A DNA stretch of 64,000 bases from Beroe ovata (taxonomy: Eukaryota; Ctenophora; Nuda; Beroida; Beroidae): assembly GCA_946803715.1 (NCBI GenBank), contig CAMPET010000040.1, positions 146,570 to 210,569 of the forward strand, written 5' to 3'. Made by a program: the position numbers and the translations under genes. Shown piece by piece: positions 32,075 to 44,852 of the stretch. The notes under the pieces were generated by a model, which was not told where the DNA came from, searched no databases, and saw only the letters and a program-made list of their open reading frames with translations. Numbering within the stretch: position 1 is the first letter of the stretch; each line of letters starts with the position of its first letter.

Positions 32075-34947
32075 TCAAAAGTTTATATGGGTCATGGATA
32101 ATTTCCTAGCTATCATCTGGGGCGTGCTAGACCCCGCTCCTAACGACGTATCCAAAGTCCTCAACTTCCTGATTACCGTTTCCAACAACTGATTCATTTC
32201 CTTGTCATTCCTATTCATGCTGAAGTTCCTGAGGGAGAATTTCTTCGCCTCCCGATCTAGGAATCGCTCCAGAATCCTAGCCAGTACATCAGGATGGACA
32301 TTGCCCCGTGTACTTGGGTTGTATTCAGCGATGTATTTGTCATAATCCGACTGTTTGATCATGTTGATGACATTTCTCAGTTTCTGTATCGGAATGAGCA
32401 GGTTGATGTTTTTCACCCCCTTCACTGGTTCATCCAACGCGAATCCCTCATATGCTATCACATCCTGATCCAAGATATCGAGCGCTATTCTTGTCATCTG
32501 AGTTATTCCAGGGTCTAGGAAAATCTCGAGCAACTTATCAGCAATGTGCTTGCCTGCCTCTTCACAAGCTCCACATGCCACACTCTGTTCCAGCTGGGTG
32601 AAAGTTTTGAACTTGTTCTTCAGATAGGTCAGCATGTCTGTCATGTAGTCGCTTGGGTATTCCCGGGGTTCAGTTGTTGTCCAGTTGTAACGGGATAGTT
32701 CGAAAAACTCATCGATTTTCTCCGTCAGTTTGACGTGAATTTGACGTTTTGACTCCTCTTTGACGTTGTCAAACATCTTAAGTCCGTAGAGGTCCTTGGC
32801 TTGAGTTGTAGTAACTGTACACCCTGTTTTGGACGACACAAAGGTCTCCATACAATGCGAATACCGCTGTAGAAATGACGTGTTGATGCTAACTTGTACA
32901 ATCTGAGATAGAACCAGATTCTTTTCCTTAATCAGATCGATAAGACAGTCATTCAGCGTCTTGGTGAGAAGCTCGTTAGTGGATTTCCGTACCAAATCAT
33001 CTACCTCAGTTTGGCTTAAGTCCAAGTGTGTGGCAAACTGTAGAGAGGCTTCGATATACTCTTCCATGAGGGTGAAAATCTCGGGAACTAACTTGGAAAA
33101 TGGGAGAAGAGATGGGAACTTGATATCAGTTTTATCAACTGCATTATACGCGCATCCCATCAACTGCTCAAGCTGCACATCAGAATCCACTGTCAGTGGA
33201 GAATAGTTGTCTCGACTGAACACTTCCTTAAACTTAGTCTTCCATAACGATTGTAAACTATCGCAATACCGTTGATACAAGTTAATTAGGAGTTTGTAGA
33301 GTTTCGTCACATTCAGCTCATAACCGCCCAGAGTTTGACAAAATAACACGAGTAACAGTTTCAGGTCAAGGAGCATCTGAGGTTGATTTTCTGTTCTGAT
33401 TAGGAGTTGGTCTAAATTCCCCAGACAAGACAGGAATAAAGTCCATAATTCATCAACTGAGGTGTGAGTTACGAGTCCTTGAGTAGTGTGGAGAAGGGTG
33501 TTTTCTATGACGAAAAAACCTACAATTTTACAGAAATATTCTGTGTTAAACGTTGATGAATGATCACCAGTTTGAGTAAACGTGAGGTCAGCCTGGGCTT
33601 TTCTATCCGCATGATACTCCCTAGCAAAATCCTCGCGTTCTCCAATGATCGAATAGATGTGAAGACATCGGTAAATCGGTGCGAAATTAAGAAAGTCCAG
33701 TGGTCCGTCCTCAATATTCCTCGGTTTCCTCCCCAAGATATGCTCAATAGGAATATCCGTGTTCATAGTCTGGTGACTCTGCCACATGGCGTTCAGTCCA
33801 ATCTCCTGCGACTTTTCCCTGATCGTTTTCAGGAAGTCCTTCAAATCACACCTCGATATTTCCTTGATAGTCTGCCGAGTTTTGGGGATCTGCTGCGTCA
33901 TGATACTGGCAAAACTATATGATGCAATTGGGGGAAGATAGGTATGTTCCAAATGTCCCAGGATTTTTATAGCACTGTAGTAGCTCTTGTTACACATCTC
34001 TTCCTTCAACTTCTGGTACATTTCCAGAACTGGGATGCACAGTTTGATAGCTTGTATCGTGGACGCCATGTTCTTCAACTCTAATCGTTGTGTGATTAGT
34101 GATTCGTGGGAGTCAATGAGTTCGGCACTGTTAGCGGCAAGCATGGTGTCCACGTTACATATGTCTGATGATAGGTCTTTCACCATGGTCTGTACTTTGA
34201 GCAGCTCGTTAACACAGTCGATAAAACCCTGAGAATAGTGAGAATCAACATTGAACAAAACAATGAATATTTTCCGCTCAGAGAGGTCGGTCACTAACCT
34301 CAACTCTCGAAAGAATTGGAACAAATAAAATAGGACAGAATCCTATTCTATTTATTCCAATTCTAAGGATTCAGCCTGGACATATATTACCTGATAATGG
34401 TAGCTGCACATAATCTCAATGTCTTTATCCAGACTCTCGACACGTTCAGACAAGCAATCCCTGAACTGAATCTCAAATCCTCCCTCGTAAACAGCCCGAA
34501 CTGTTGGTGTGATCTGAAATGCGTGATCAGTTTGCGTTATTCATTGGTTAATGGTTAGTTTATTGAGTTGATTGTACCAATTGTCACTTTGATTTAGCCA
34601 TGCAACAAGGTGATGAGTTATAAGGCGACGAAATAGATGAATGACGTTGTTACAACTATATTATAGTAACAACTTGTATAGAGAAAGGGAATATATTATA
34701 CTAATCTCGGACATTCCCAGGCCAGGTTACAGAGACACCACTGCCCAGTGGCTATCTTGGAAAATGTGGCTGCGAATGGCATTTCGCACNCACAACATCT
34801 AACCTGTGTTTCACTGCTCTCCAGTCACAACTAAAACCTGTCACAACAACTAACCTGTGTTTCACTGCTCTCCAGCTCTGACAGAAGGTGGTTGATGTGA
34901 GTTTTGACAGTGTCAGTCATTTCCAGATTATTCTCTTCGGAAGCCAT
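32075..34947 (-). CDS. EXOC6: Exocyst complex component 6 (Sec15), copy 1
   Basis: Exons 34855-34947, 34391-34513 and 32075-34228 join in frame to a 789-residue protein (vertebrate EXOC6 is about 804). Sec15 is the exocyst subunit that binds Rab GTPases of the Rab11/Sec4 type and helps tether secretory vesicles to the plasma membrane. Family landmarks are IMCSYHYQGFIDCVNELLKV, CIPVLEMYQKLKEEM, ISRCDLKDFLKTIREKS, FAPIYRCLHIYSIIGE, VGFFVIENTLLHTTQGLVT, DELWTLFLSCLGNL, FSRDNYSPLTVDSD, EVDDLVRKSTNELLTKTL and the C-terminal NRNDKEMNQLLETVIRKLR. The protein begins MASEENNLEMTDTVK. A single N at 34790 lies in intron 1, where a 32-base piece of the exon 1 donor region is repeated (34798-34832). This is almost certainly one allele of the gene also seen at 35865-38711. 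Confidence 0.93.
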
Positions 34948-35178
34948 GACCGATGACCTATAACAATACGACAGAAGATTGTTATGGATCAGGATAGAAT
35001 AAGTAATAAAAAGTAATTAGATTTGAAATCAGACAGTTTGTTATGAGAGAATGCTATCAGGAACCACGCCAAATATGTNTTTGAAAACGTTGCTAAATAA
35101 GGATATCGCGAAAAATAATTGAGGATATCACTAGAAATTGGAAAAGCTCGAAGTTCGATTTTTTTTCGAAATATGTAC

Positions 35179-35296
35179 CTGCGCCAGTACAGCTTTTCAC
35201 AGCATTTATCTGAACTACGGGGTGAAATTCGTCAAGATTACAAGTCCCAGATAACATCTTGGTAATTGCGTTCGGTGTTAGCTGAGGAACGGACAT
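35179..35296 (-). pseudogene. Isolated second copy of RPA1 exon 1
   Basis: The 118-base exon is intact, with the donor GTACAT as in the true exon 1 (31345-31462). It encodes [20 protein letters not shown], with Ser to Thr and Ile to Val changes. No further RPA1 exons follow downstream on the minus strand, because the N at 35079 ends the copy and the first EXOC6 copy follows. It belongs to the 3.8 kb redundant unit and is most likely the other allele's first exon rather than a pseudogene. Confidence 0.85.
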
Positions 35297-35864
35297 GTTT
35301 CTAGATAGAGAGTATTCAGTTAGATGATTTATAGTGACGGAAATTTAGTCATGTGAGTCGTGAGTATAAGAATCAAGATTTGATTGAATTTGTAGACCGA
35401 AACCTCCATAGGAAACCCATCTGAGCAACGTATTCAATTAATGTTAGTGAAAAACATGTGTGTTTGTTCATTGAAGTAATATATAAAAATGTCGTAATTA
35501 CAAAAAGACATGAAATTAAAAATTAAATCACAGTAAACAATATAATATCATACTTTCAATCTTTAAGTAAACCAAAACACAAAAATCTGCACATTTTTCT
35601 TTTCAATGACTAAAGTTACAGCAAATTTGAACTAATTGTCAATCCATTTGATTTTCTGATTAAAAATCGGATCCATGCGTCTGATTGGACCATTCATAAA
35701 ACGAAGCTATCATATTGGAGCAATTACTAACCATTCTTTTTTCATAACAATACACTATCAGATCAGTAATCAGAGAAAATAACAAAACGACTCAATAACA
35801 AACTTATAACCTACAAGATTCCCCATTCCCCTTCAACATTCACCTAAACCACATGGAAATATCT
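35297..35864. other. Second copy of the RPA1-EXOC6 spacer
   Basis: No exon. The sequence matches 31463-32074 closely, apart from small indels and the missing CAATACTAACCATT array. Confidence 0.7.
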
Positions 35865-38711
35865 TCAAAAGTTGATATGGGTCATGGACAATTTCCTAGC
35901 TATCATCTGGGGCGTGCTAGACCCCGCTCCTAACGACGTATCCAAAGTCCTCAACTTCCTGATTACCGTTTCCAACAACTGATTCATTTCCTTGTCATTC
36001 CTATTCATGCTGAAGTTCCTGAGGGAGAATTTCTTCGCCTCCCGATCTAGGAATCGCTCCAGAATCCTAGCCAGTACATCAGGATGGACATTGCCCCGTG
36101 TACTTGGGTTGTATTCAGCGATGTATTTGTCATAATCCGACTGTTTGATCATGTTGATGACATTTCTCAGTTTCTGTATCGGAATGAGCAGGTTGATGTT
36201 TTTCACCCCCTTCACTGGTTCATCCAACGCGAATCCCTCATATGCTATCACATCCTGATCCAAGATATCGAGCGCTATTCTTGTCATCTGAGTTATTCCA
36301 GGGTCTAGGAAAATCTCGAGCAACTTATCAGCAATGTGCTTGCCTGCCTCTTCACAAGCTCCACATGCCACACTCTGTTCCAGCTGGGTGAAAGTTTTGA
36401 ACTTGTTCTTCAGATAGGTCAGCATGTCTGTCATGTAGTCGCTTGGGTATTCCCGGGGTTCAGTTGTTGTCCAGTTGTAACGGGATAGTTCGAAAAACTC
36501 ATCGATTTTCTCCGTCAGTTTGACGTGAATTTGACGTTTTGACTCCTCTTTGACGTTGTCAAACATCTTAAGTCCGTAGAGGTCCTTGGCTTGAGTTGTG
36601 GTAACTGTACACCCTGTTTTGGACGACACAAAGGTCTCCATACAATGCGAATACCGCTGAAGAAATGACGTGTTGATGCTAACTTGTACAATCTGAGAAA
36701 GAACCAGATTCTTTTCCTTAATCAGATCGATAAGACAGTCATTCAGCGTCTTGGTGAGAAGCTCGTTAGTGGATTTCCGTACCAAATCATCTACCTCAGT
36801 TTGGCTTAAGTCCAAGTGTGTGGCAAACTGGAGAGACGCTTCGATATACTCTTCCATAAGGGTGAAAATCTCAGGAACTAACTTGGAAAACGGGAGAAGA
36901 GATGGGAACTTGATATCAGTTTTATCAACTGCATTATACGCGCATCCCATCAACTGTTCAAGCTGCACATCAGAATCTACCGTCAGCGGAGAATAGTTGT
37001 CTCGACTGAACACTTCCTTGAACTTAGTCTTCCATAACGATTGTAAACTATCGCAGTACCGTTGATACAAGTTAATTAGGAGTTTGTAGAGTTTCGTCAC
37101 ATTCAGTTCATAACCGCCCAGAGTTTGACAAAATAGCACGAGTAGCAGTTTCAGGTCAAGGAGCATCTGAGGTTGATTTTCTGTTCTGACGAGGAGTTGG
37201 TCTAAATTCCCCAGACAAGACAGGAATAAAGTCCATAATTCATCAACTGAGGTGTGAGTTACGAGTCCTTGAGTAGTGTGGAGAAGGGTGTTTTCTATGA
37301 CGAAAAAACCTACAATTTTACAGAAATATTCTGTGTTAAACGTTGATGAATGATCACCAGTTTGAGTAAACGTGAGGTCAGCCTGGGCTTTTCTATCCGC
37401 ATGATACTCCCTAGCAAAATCCTCGCGTTCTCCAATGATCGAATAGATGTGAAGACATCGGTAAATCGGTGCGAAATTAAGAAAGTCCAGTGGTCCGTCC
37501 TCAATATTCCTAGGTTTTCTCCCCAAGATATGCTCAATAGGAATATCCGTGTTCATAGTCTGATGACTCTGCCACATGGCGTTCAGTCCAATCTCCTGCG
37601 ACTTTTCCCTGATCGTTTTCAGGAAGTCCTTCAAATCACACCTCGATATTTCCTTGATAGTCTGCCGAGTTTTGGGGATCTGCTGCGTCATGATACTGGC
37701 AAAACTATATGATGCAATTGGGGGAAGATAGGTATGTTCCAAATGTCCCAGGATTTTGATAGCACTGTAGTAGCTCTTATTACACATCTCTTCCTTCAAC
37801 TTCTGGTACATTTCCAGGACTGGGATGCACAGTTTGATAGCTTGGATGGTGGACGCCATGTTCTTCAACTCTAATCGTTGTGTGATTAGTGATTCGTGGG
37901 AGTCAATGAGTTCGGCACTGTTAGCGGCAAGCATGGTGTCCACGTTACATATATCTGATGATAGGTCTTTCACCATGGTCTGTACTTTGAGGAGCTCGTT
38001 AACACAGTCGATAAAACCCTGAGAATAGTGAGAATCAACATTGAACATAAACATGAATATTTACCGCTCAGAGAGGTCGGTCAATAACCTTTACTCTCGA
38101 AAGAATTGGAACAAATAAAATAGGATTGAATCCTATTCTATTTGTTCCAATTCTAAGGAAGCATCCTGGACATATATTACCTGATAATGGTAGCTGCACA
38201 TAATCTCAATGTCTTTGTCCAGACTCTCGACACGTTCAGACAAGCAATCCCTGAACTGAGTCTCAAATCCTCCCTCGTAAACAGCTCGAACTGTTGGTGT
38301 GATCTGAAATGCGTGATCAGTTTGCGTGATATGATATGCAGAGTTTGCGTTATTTATCGGTGAATGGCTAGTTTATTGAGTTGATTGTACCAATTGTCAC
38401 TTTGATTTAGCCATTCAACAAGGTGATGAGTCATGAGGCGACGAGATAGATGAATAACGCTGTTACAACTAGTATTATAGTAATAACTTGTATAGAGAAA
38501 GGGAGTATATATTATACTAATCTCGGACATTCCCAGGTTACAGAGACACCACTGGGGCGCCACTATAATAGAGCACAAAAGGTCACGGTAGCGTCACTAG
38601 AACGTCACAACAACTAACCTGTGTCTCACTGCTCTCCAGCTCTGATAGGAGGTGGTTGATGTGAGTTTTGACAGTGTCCGTCATTTCCAGATTATTCTCT
38701 TCTGTCGCCAT
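35865..38711 (-). CDS. EXOC6: Exocyst complex component 6 (Sec15), copy 2
   Basis: Exons 38619-38711, 38181-38303 and 35865-38018 again give 789 residues, with every exon the same length as in copy 1. The protein differs from copy 1 at only a few positions: MATEENN for MASEENN, GGFETQF for GGFEIQF, and LLVRTEN for LLIRTEN. Both copies are intact, with the same splice sites and stop. Introns carry more differences; intron 1 here has no N and no repeated donor. Upstream (above 38853) the sequence is unique and continues to NAA35, so this copy sits on the contig that extends to higher coordinates, while copy 1 sits on the contig with RPA1. Function as for copy 1. I regard the two as alleles of one gene, not paralogues. 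Confidence 0.93.
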
Positions 38712-39306
38712 GACTGATGACCTATAACATGTTTCTATCAATACGACAGAAGAAGGTTATGGATCAGGATAGAATAAGTAATAATAAGTAATTAGATTTA
38801 AAATCAGACAGTTTGTAATGAGAGAATGCTATCAGGAACCACGCCAAATATGTAGAAAACTTGGGATAAAAGCAGAACTTTCATTGTGTTTCAGGCAAAA
38901 TAACAAGATGATAAACAAACAGGATCACCACAAACACAAACCTTAGTAATAAACAACAACTACCTAAACTTGTGTAACGAATGAATAATAATTAACTGAC
39001 TAGTTCTAACTTATCATCACACTATGACGTTGATCAATTCTGATTTTAACAATGAACGAGTTAGGTTGAACTAAGTTTTCAATAAATTATAACCCCAGAA
39101 ACAAACTAAGACGAATATTGTACAATTAATTCCTAAATCCTACCTTCTTCTAAATGCCGTATCCGCACTGAATTACGCAATACAGATCTTAGTTGTTTTC
39201 ACCAACCTTTAGTCAGCGGTACTCAATTCAATGTTATATCAAACATCAAATCGCAGTTTATCATACAAACACATCCTATATCACAATACAAATACACAGT
39301 CATACA
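38712..39306. other. Intergenic: EXOC6 upstream region and NAA35 3' end
   Basis: No exon. AT-rich sequence of about 600 bases; the repeat unit ends at 38853. It should contain the EXOC6 promoter and the NAA35 polyadenylation region. No element could be assigned with confidence. Confidence 0.5.
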
Positions 39307-41367
39307 TCACGTGACCTTAACGAACGGAACGTTTTGACATATGGAAAAATCCAAGATTGGTGGTTTTTTCGAGTCTTTACAATGACCTTTCACCACCAAG
39401 CCCATTTGGACACAGTTCATTTTAACAACTTTAGCGAGAGAGTCAACTGAATGTTGGGCTGGGATTGTGTTCAGTATTTCCCGCACTTGGGTAAAATGCT
39501 CTAGTGACTCTTTGAAGAGATCGTTCTCTTTTCCCTCGGGGGCTGTTTCAACTATCGAACTAAGTGTTGGATACTTCGAAATTTCCAGTGGAATCGGCAT
39601 GGAAATGTCAAACGGGGCGAACCTCTGTCTAAACCTCAGCTCTTCATTATCAAACTTTCGATCCATGAACTGATCGAATTTTCCCTGAAGAGCGAAGCCC
39701 TCCAGCGCCTTGATATACCCATGAGACATCATTTGGTACACATTCGTCATCTGGAGGACCATCTGATTGGACTTATCTTTCTTCTTCCTTTTCATACCCT
39801 TATTCCGCTTAGCAAGCTTCTTCTCTAGTGCCTCACCCTGTGTCACCTGGTCCTGCCCACAAATGATAGTCTGTCTGAGCCAACTGAACAGGTATTCCAG
39901 GTAACAGTAGATGTAGTGAGCTTCGTGAATGCCGTATAGCTCCAACTCCCAGCCCAGTAACAGGTATTTTATCATAACCTCAACTGTGATAAACAACACC
40001 CAACAACTGTAACTCCGCAAGTGATTCGCCAGATTGTCGTTATTCGACAGATAGGCGTGTAACATGTTGTCAAAGTTCTCCGACTTTTTGTAAAGTTCGT
40101 TTAGTTCGCCAAGCAGGGCGCCAAGTTTGCGCCGTTGGCGGCCCTTATTATGGCACATCGCCTGAATATAGTCCTGGATACACAGAGCTGTCCCGTCAAG
40201 GAAGTTACTAACAAATTCTCGAACAGTTGGATCGCTGATATATGGGGTGAAAAACGATATGGGGTAGGAGAAATTCTTGATTTCCTCCTTGATGATTTTC
40301 GCCAACGGTTCCACCCCCAGGACGTTATTACCACTGTTTCCCACAAGGAAAATATAAAAGAGACACGATCGTGATAGCACACACGGATTTTGTTCGGAAA
40401 ATCGGACGAAAAACCGGATTATACTTGACAGAGTCGTGCTTTCGTTAATTCGTAGCATAAGTTCCACATGAGCGAATAACCTCATGAGATATTCACACAT
40501 CGCATTTCGTTCCAGGATCGCTATGTATCGAGGTGGAGTGGAGGAAAGGAGTTTTTGGTTGATCAAATACTCAAACCCGATCATTTTCCGATGTTTTTCA
40601 TCGGAAACAACAGCTTGTGTTCCCGCTGCTATCGTCGATTTGATAGGTGTAACGGAATGAAATAGTTTATCAAGATCCTGCTTCAGAGTTTCGATATTCT
40701 TCTTCTCGAAATTCTGGATCTTGTGTAGCACAATCACGAGCTGCTTCCAGAAGTTGAGCCGGTGCAAAATGGCAGTCTCGGTGGCGCCAACCTCCACCCC
40801 TCGCTTGATTTTCTTGTTGATCTCATCCTCACCCTCTTTCAGCAGGGCAATGACCTTGCTGGTTGTCATGGAGGTGGACATGTTGTACCCGTACGTACAC
40901 GTTATAAAATCCTCCTCCTCAAAACACCCAGCTATGGAAACAATGTAGTTGATGAGTCCGCAACACTTGAGAGCTGCGTTGCATATACTGACGAGTACAG
41001 TTGATTCTATGCGGGGTACACAGTGGAGGTACATACACGTGAGGACAGTTTGAGCAAGGCTATGACCGTCCAACCACGTGCACACACATGATAATATCTC
41101 GTCTGATATCCCCACTATATCCTCCAGTGGAGGGTTTAGAGGGAGGCTCCCCTTCACTATCGCTTCCTCAGCACAACTCACTTCACACAGGTCCTTGTTA
41201 CACAACATCCCGGCGTCCATCTTAGGGTCCATGAGCTCGATAGCTGACATGGCCTCGAACAGACCGAAGTTCTCGTCCTTGACAAGGTGGCCGAGGGGAA
41301 GTGTGCGAGACGCGGAGGCAAATTGAGAAGTGATGTCCAGCCATTGGTCTTCCAGGAGGCTGCTCAT
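39307..41367 (-). CDS. NAA35: N-alpha-acetyltransferase 35, NatC auxiliary subunit (MAK10 homologue)
   Basis: A single exon of 686 residues starting MSSLLEDQWLDITSQFASAS. Naa35 is the scaffold subunit of NatC, which with Naa30 and Naa38 acetylates N-termini such as Met-Leu, Met-Ile and Met-Phe on nascent chains at the ribosome. Conserved signatures are FGLFEAMSAIELMDPKMDAG near the N-terminus, LPLNPPLEDIVGISDEIL, CTWLDGHSLAQTVLTCMYLH, a Mak10-type central region, and the basic stretch KKLAKRNKGMKRKKKDKS. The length is slightly short of the vertebrate protein (about 725). It lies 224 bases from the stop of FAU, same strand. No introns are visible, unlike RPA1 or macroH2A nearby. Confidence 0.95.
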   Translation of the reverse strand: MSSLLEDQWLDITSQFASASRTLPLGHLVKDENFGLFEAMSAIELMDPKMDAGMLCNKDLCEVSCAEEAIVKGSLPLNPPLEDIVGISDEILSCVCTWLDGHSLAQTVLTCMYLHCVPRIESTVLVSICNAALKCCGLINYIVSIAGCFEEEDFITCTYGYNMSTSMTTSKVIALLKEGEDEINKKIKRGVEVGATETAILHRLNFWKQLVIVLHKIQNFEKKNIETLKQDLDKLFHSVTPIKSTIAAGTQAVVSDEKHRKMIGFEYLINQKLLSSTPPRYIAILERNAMCEYLMRLFAHVELMLRINESTTLSSIIRFFVRFSEQNPCVLSRSCLFYIFLVGNSGNNVLGVEPLAKIIKEEIKNFSYPISFFTPYISDPTVREFVSNFLDGTALCIQDYIQAMCHNKGRQRRKLGALLGELNELYKKSENFDNMLHAYLSNNDNLANHLRSYSCWVLFITVEVMIKYLLLGWELELYGIHEAHYIYCYLEYLFSWLRQTIICGQDQVTQGEALEKKLAKRNKGMKRKKKDKSNQMVLQMTNVYQMMSHGYIKALEGFALQGKFDQFMDRKFDNEELRFRQRFAPFDISMPIPLEISKYPTLSSIVETAPEGKENDLFKESLEHFTQVREILNTIPAQHSVDSLAKVVKMNCVQMGLVVKGHCKDSKKPPILDFSICQNVPFVKVT

Positions 41368-41590
41368 TCCTGGGATAGTGTTAGTCTGGGGTTCGAGAAT
41401 GTGTGCCCTCTGCCATGACAGATTGGGGCGTGGTTGGCAAAATGATAGAATCAGTAATCATGCTCGGTCAAGATTGAAATTCAGGTTTTGTGATTAAAAA
41501 GTCACATCTCTACACAAATGAAACACGTTGTTCAGTGAAATAAGTTAAAACACATCATAACACCCCACTGTACACAAAGAATAAAGAAAT

Positions 41591-41986
41591 TTAAGAGTTG
41601 GAGTTAGGTCCCTTCTTCCTCCCGAAAGCACTGACAGCAGTACTGAACCTCCTGTTGTACTGGATCCTCCTCTTGCATCTGCCGGTCTTCTTCTTCTTCT
41701 TGTCCTCTTCTTTGGCTACTTTAGGGGTCTGTCCCTTCACTTTACCCGCTCGAGCAAGAGATCCGTGAACTTTACCTCCCAGGAGTTTCCCGGTCAGTCC
41801 AAGTGTGACATTTTCAGGGAGATACTGGCAGAGGATGACGTCATCAGGGATGACCTCGCCACCGACGGTGATGATTTGGTCCTCAACCGGGATTTCAGAG
41901 GAGAACATGTCCCGGATGTGGGCCAGAGTGTGGGTCTCATCCAGTTGGACTGTGTGGAGGTCAGCTGATTGGACAAAGATTTGCAT
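41591..41986 (-). CDS. FAU: Ubiquitin-like FUBI - ribosomal protein eS30 fusion
   Basis: An uninterrupted frame of 131 residues. Residues 1-71 form the ubiquitin-like FUBI ([20 protein letters not shown] ... LTGKLLGG). The diglycine is the processing site that releases mature eS30 ([20 protein letters not shown] ... [16 protein letters not shown] ... [10 protein letters not shown]). The eS30 part is a small basic 40S subunit protein. FUBI carries Gln/Asp-rich substitutions relative to ubiquitin and few Lys. The start is the first ATG, and the length equals the metazoan fusion (about 133). The downstream NAA35 gene on the same strand starts only 223 bases beyond the stop. The presence of the FUBI fusion is a metazoan-type arrangement. 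Confidence 0.97.
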   Translation of the reverse strand: MQIFVQSADLHTVQLDETHTLAHIRDMFSSEIPVEDQIITVGGEVIPDDVILCQYLPENVTLGLTGKLLGGKVHGSLARAGKVKGQTPKVAKEEDKKKKKTGRCKRRIQYNRRFSTAVSAFGRKKGPNSNS

Positions 41987-43084
41987 GGTGCTACCTTGAA
42001 CTAAGGGGATAGAGGTGAGGTTATAGTCATGTCAGGTTCTTGAATATATGTTGTAAACTTGATTATTTTGTGTAGAACTCAACAGGAAAATTTAGCCGGA
42101 TTGAACAGAAATAAGATCGATTTGGGATCAAATGAAACGCAGTTAGGTTAAATGATAGTTGATAATTGAATATTATATTACGGTAGTAATTATAATTGTA
42201 AGAGCGCATATCATTTGACAGAACAAAATTGTCGTGATGTTTATCTATCAGCACTCAGCAATATTCAGTGGATATAAACTGTATAGAATTTCGTGCAAAG
42301 ATGTATTGAAACCAGGCCAACTGTTAAATGTGTTAACTCTCAACATGCCCAAGTAAAAGCGATTTGGATCGACGATAATGCAACTCAAACTTGATCGCTT
42401 ATACTAAATACTTGATCGCAATGTGCTTTGTTCCACTAAATTCTCTATGAAACAACAAAGTGTTTGTAACAAAGGTTGTGCAAGATAGCTCAGAAGAAGT
42501 GTAAGTAGATAGGAGAAGTTACTACGGTTATTATTGCAAGAATTATCAAGATTTAATAATATTTTCAATACCACTTAATAATGAATTTAAAATACTGATT
42601 GAATACCAATGTTAACCGTCGTTAACAGCGGACCTCAAATAAATATTACTAAAGATCGATTAATTGCTAATTACTTCACAGATGATTGACGGTGCAGAAA
42701 TATTGTTTTCGTTTGCATTTCTCAGATTTCCATGGAATGTCATGACAACATGAATCGAAAATGAATTGATGAATCGAAACATATAGTCGGTGGGCTCAAT
42801 ACAGGCGATAACATGAAATCAACAACAGGAACCGGCACGCGACCCTTACTAATAACGCTGATGGAGCAATGACTCGGAATACATTCGGTCACAATAAACT
42901 TCCACTTTCAGCTGTAATCATGATTAAAATATCACAGAAATTCCACGGTCATGTATAAACTCTCGCACCGTATATGACGTGTACATGATATTACAATATA
43001 CACTGTTCGTTTGGAATAACCACGTGACACAGATTAGTCACGTGACGCAGATTAGTCACGTGACGCACAAACATACGGAGGTTA
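41987..43084. other. Intergenic: FAU upstream region and macroH2A 3' end
   Basis: No exon. It contains the FAU promoter (above 41986) and, next to the macroH2A stop, a tandem array with CACGTG E-boxes at 43021-43068. Confidence 0.5.
43021..43068. repeat. 18-bp tandem array carrying CACGTGAC boxes
   Basis: Two full copies and a partial third of CACGTGACGCAGATTAGT. Each copy holds a palindromic E-box (CACGTG) overlapping GTGACGC, which resembles a bHLH (Myc/USF) or CRE-like site. It sits 17 bases beyond the macroH2A stop codon on the 3' side, so it is in or next to the macroH2A 3' untranslated region. Confidence 0.75.

Positions 43085-44852
<1,768 letters not shown>

Larger units (their letters stand above)
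31246..38853. repeat. 3.8 kb direct repeat (31246-35078 and 35080-38853) joined at an N
   Basis: Both units begin TTTGAAAACGTTGCTAAATA and end CACGCCAAATATGT. They contain RPA1 exon 1, the spacer and the whole EXOC6 gene in the same order and orientation. Unit 1 is 3833 bases and unit 2 is 3774. The single N at 35079 is exactly the junction. The coding parts are almost identical, while introns and spacers carry indels. A contig overlap of two alleles joined end to end explains all of this. A real tandem duplication would not be expected to break exactly at an N. Confidence 0.9.

Noticed and set aside
32294-34232. Plus-strand ORFs opposite EXOC6 (and their duplicates at 36084-38022)
   Set aside because: They are antisense frames of a conserved gene, repeated only because the locus is duplicated.
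32075-38711. COG3 or another tethering-complex subunit instead of EXOC6
   Set aside because: The landmarks CIPVLEMYQKLKEEM, FAPIYRCLHIYS, VGFFVIENTLLHTTQGLV and the C-terminal NRNDKEMNQLLETVIRKLR match Sec15, with the expected length.
31246-38853. A genuine recent tandem duplication of EXOC6
   Set aside because: The break falls exactly on an N and the same pattern occurs at other Ns, so an allelic contig overlap is simpler. It remains testable by coverage.
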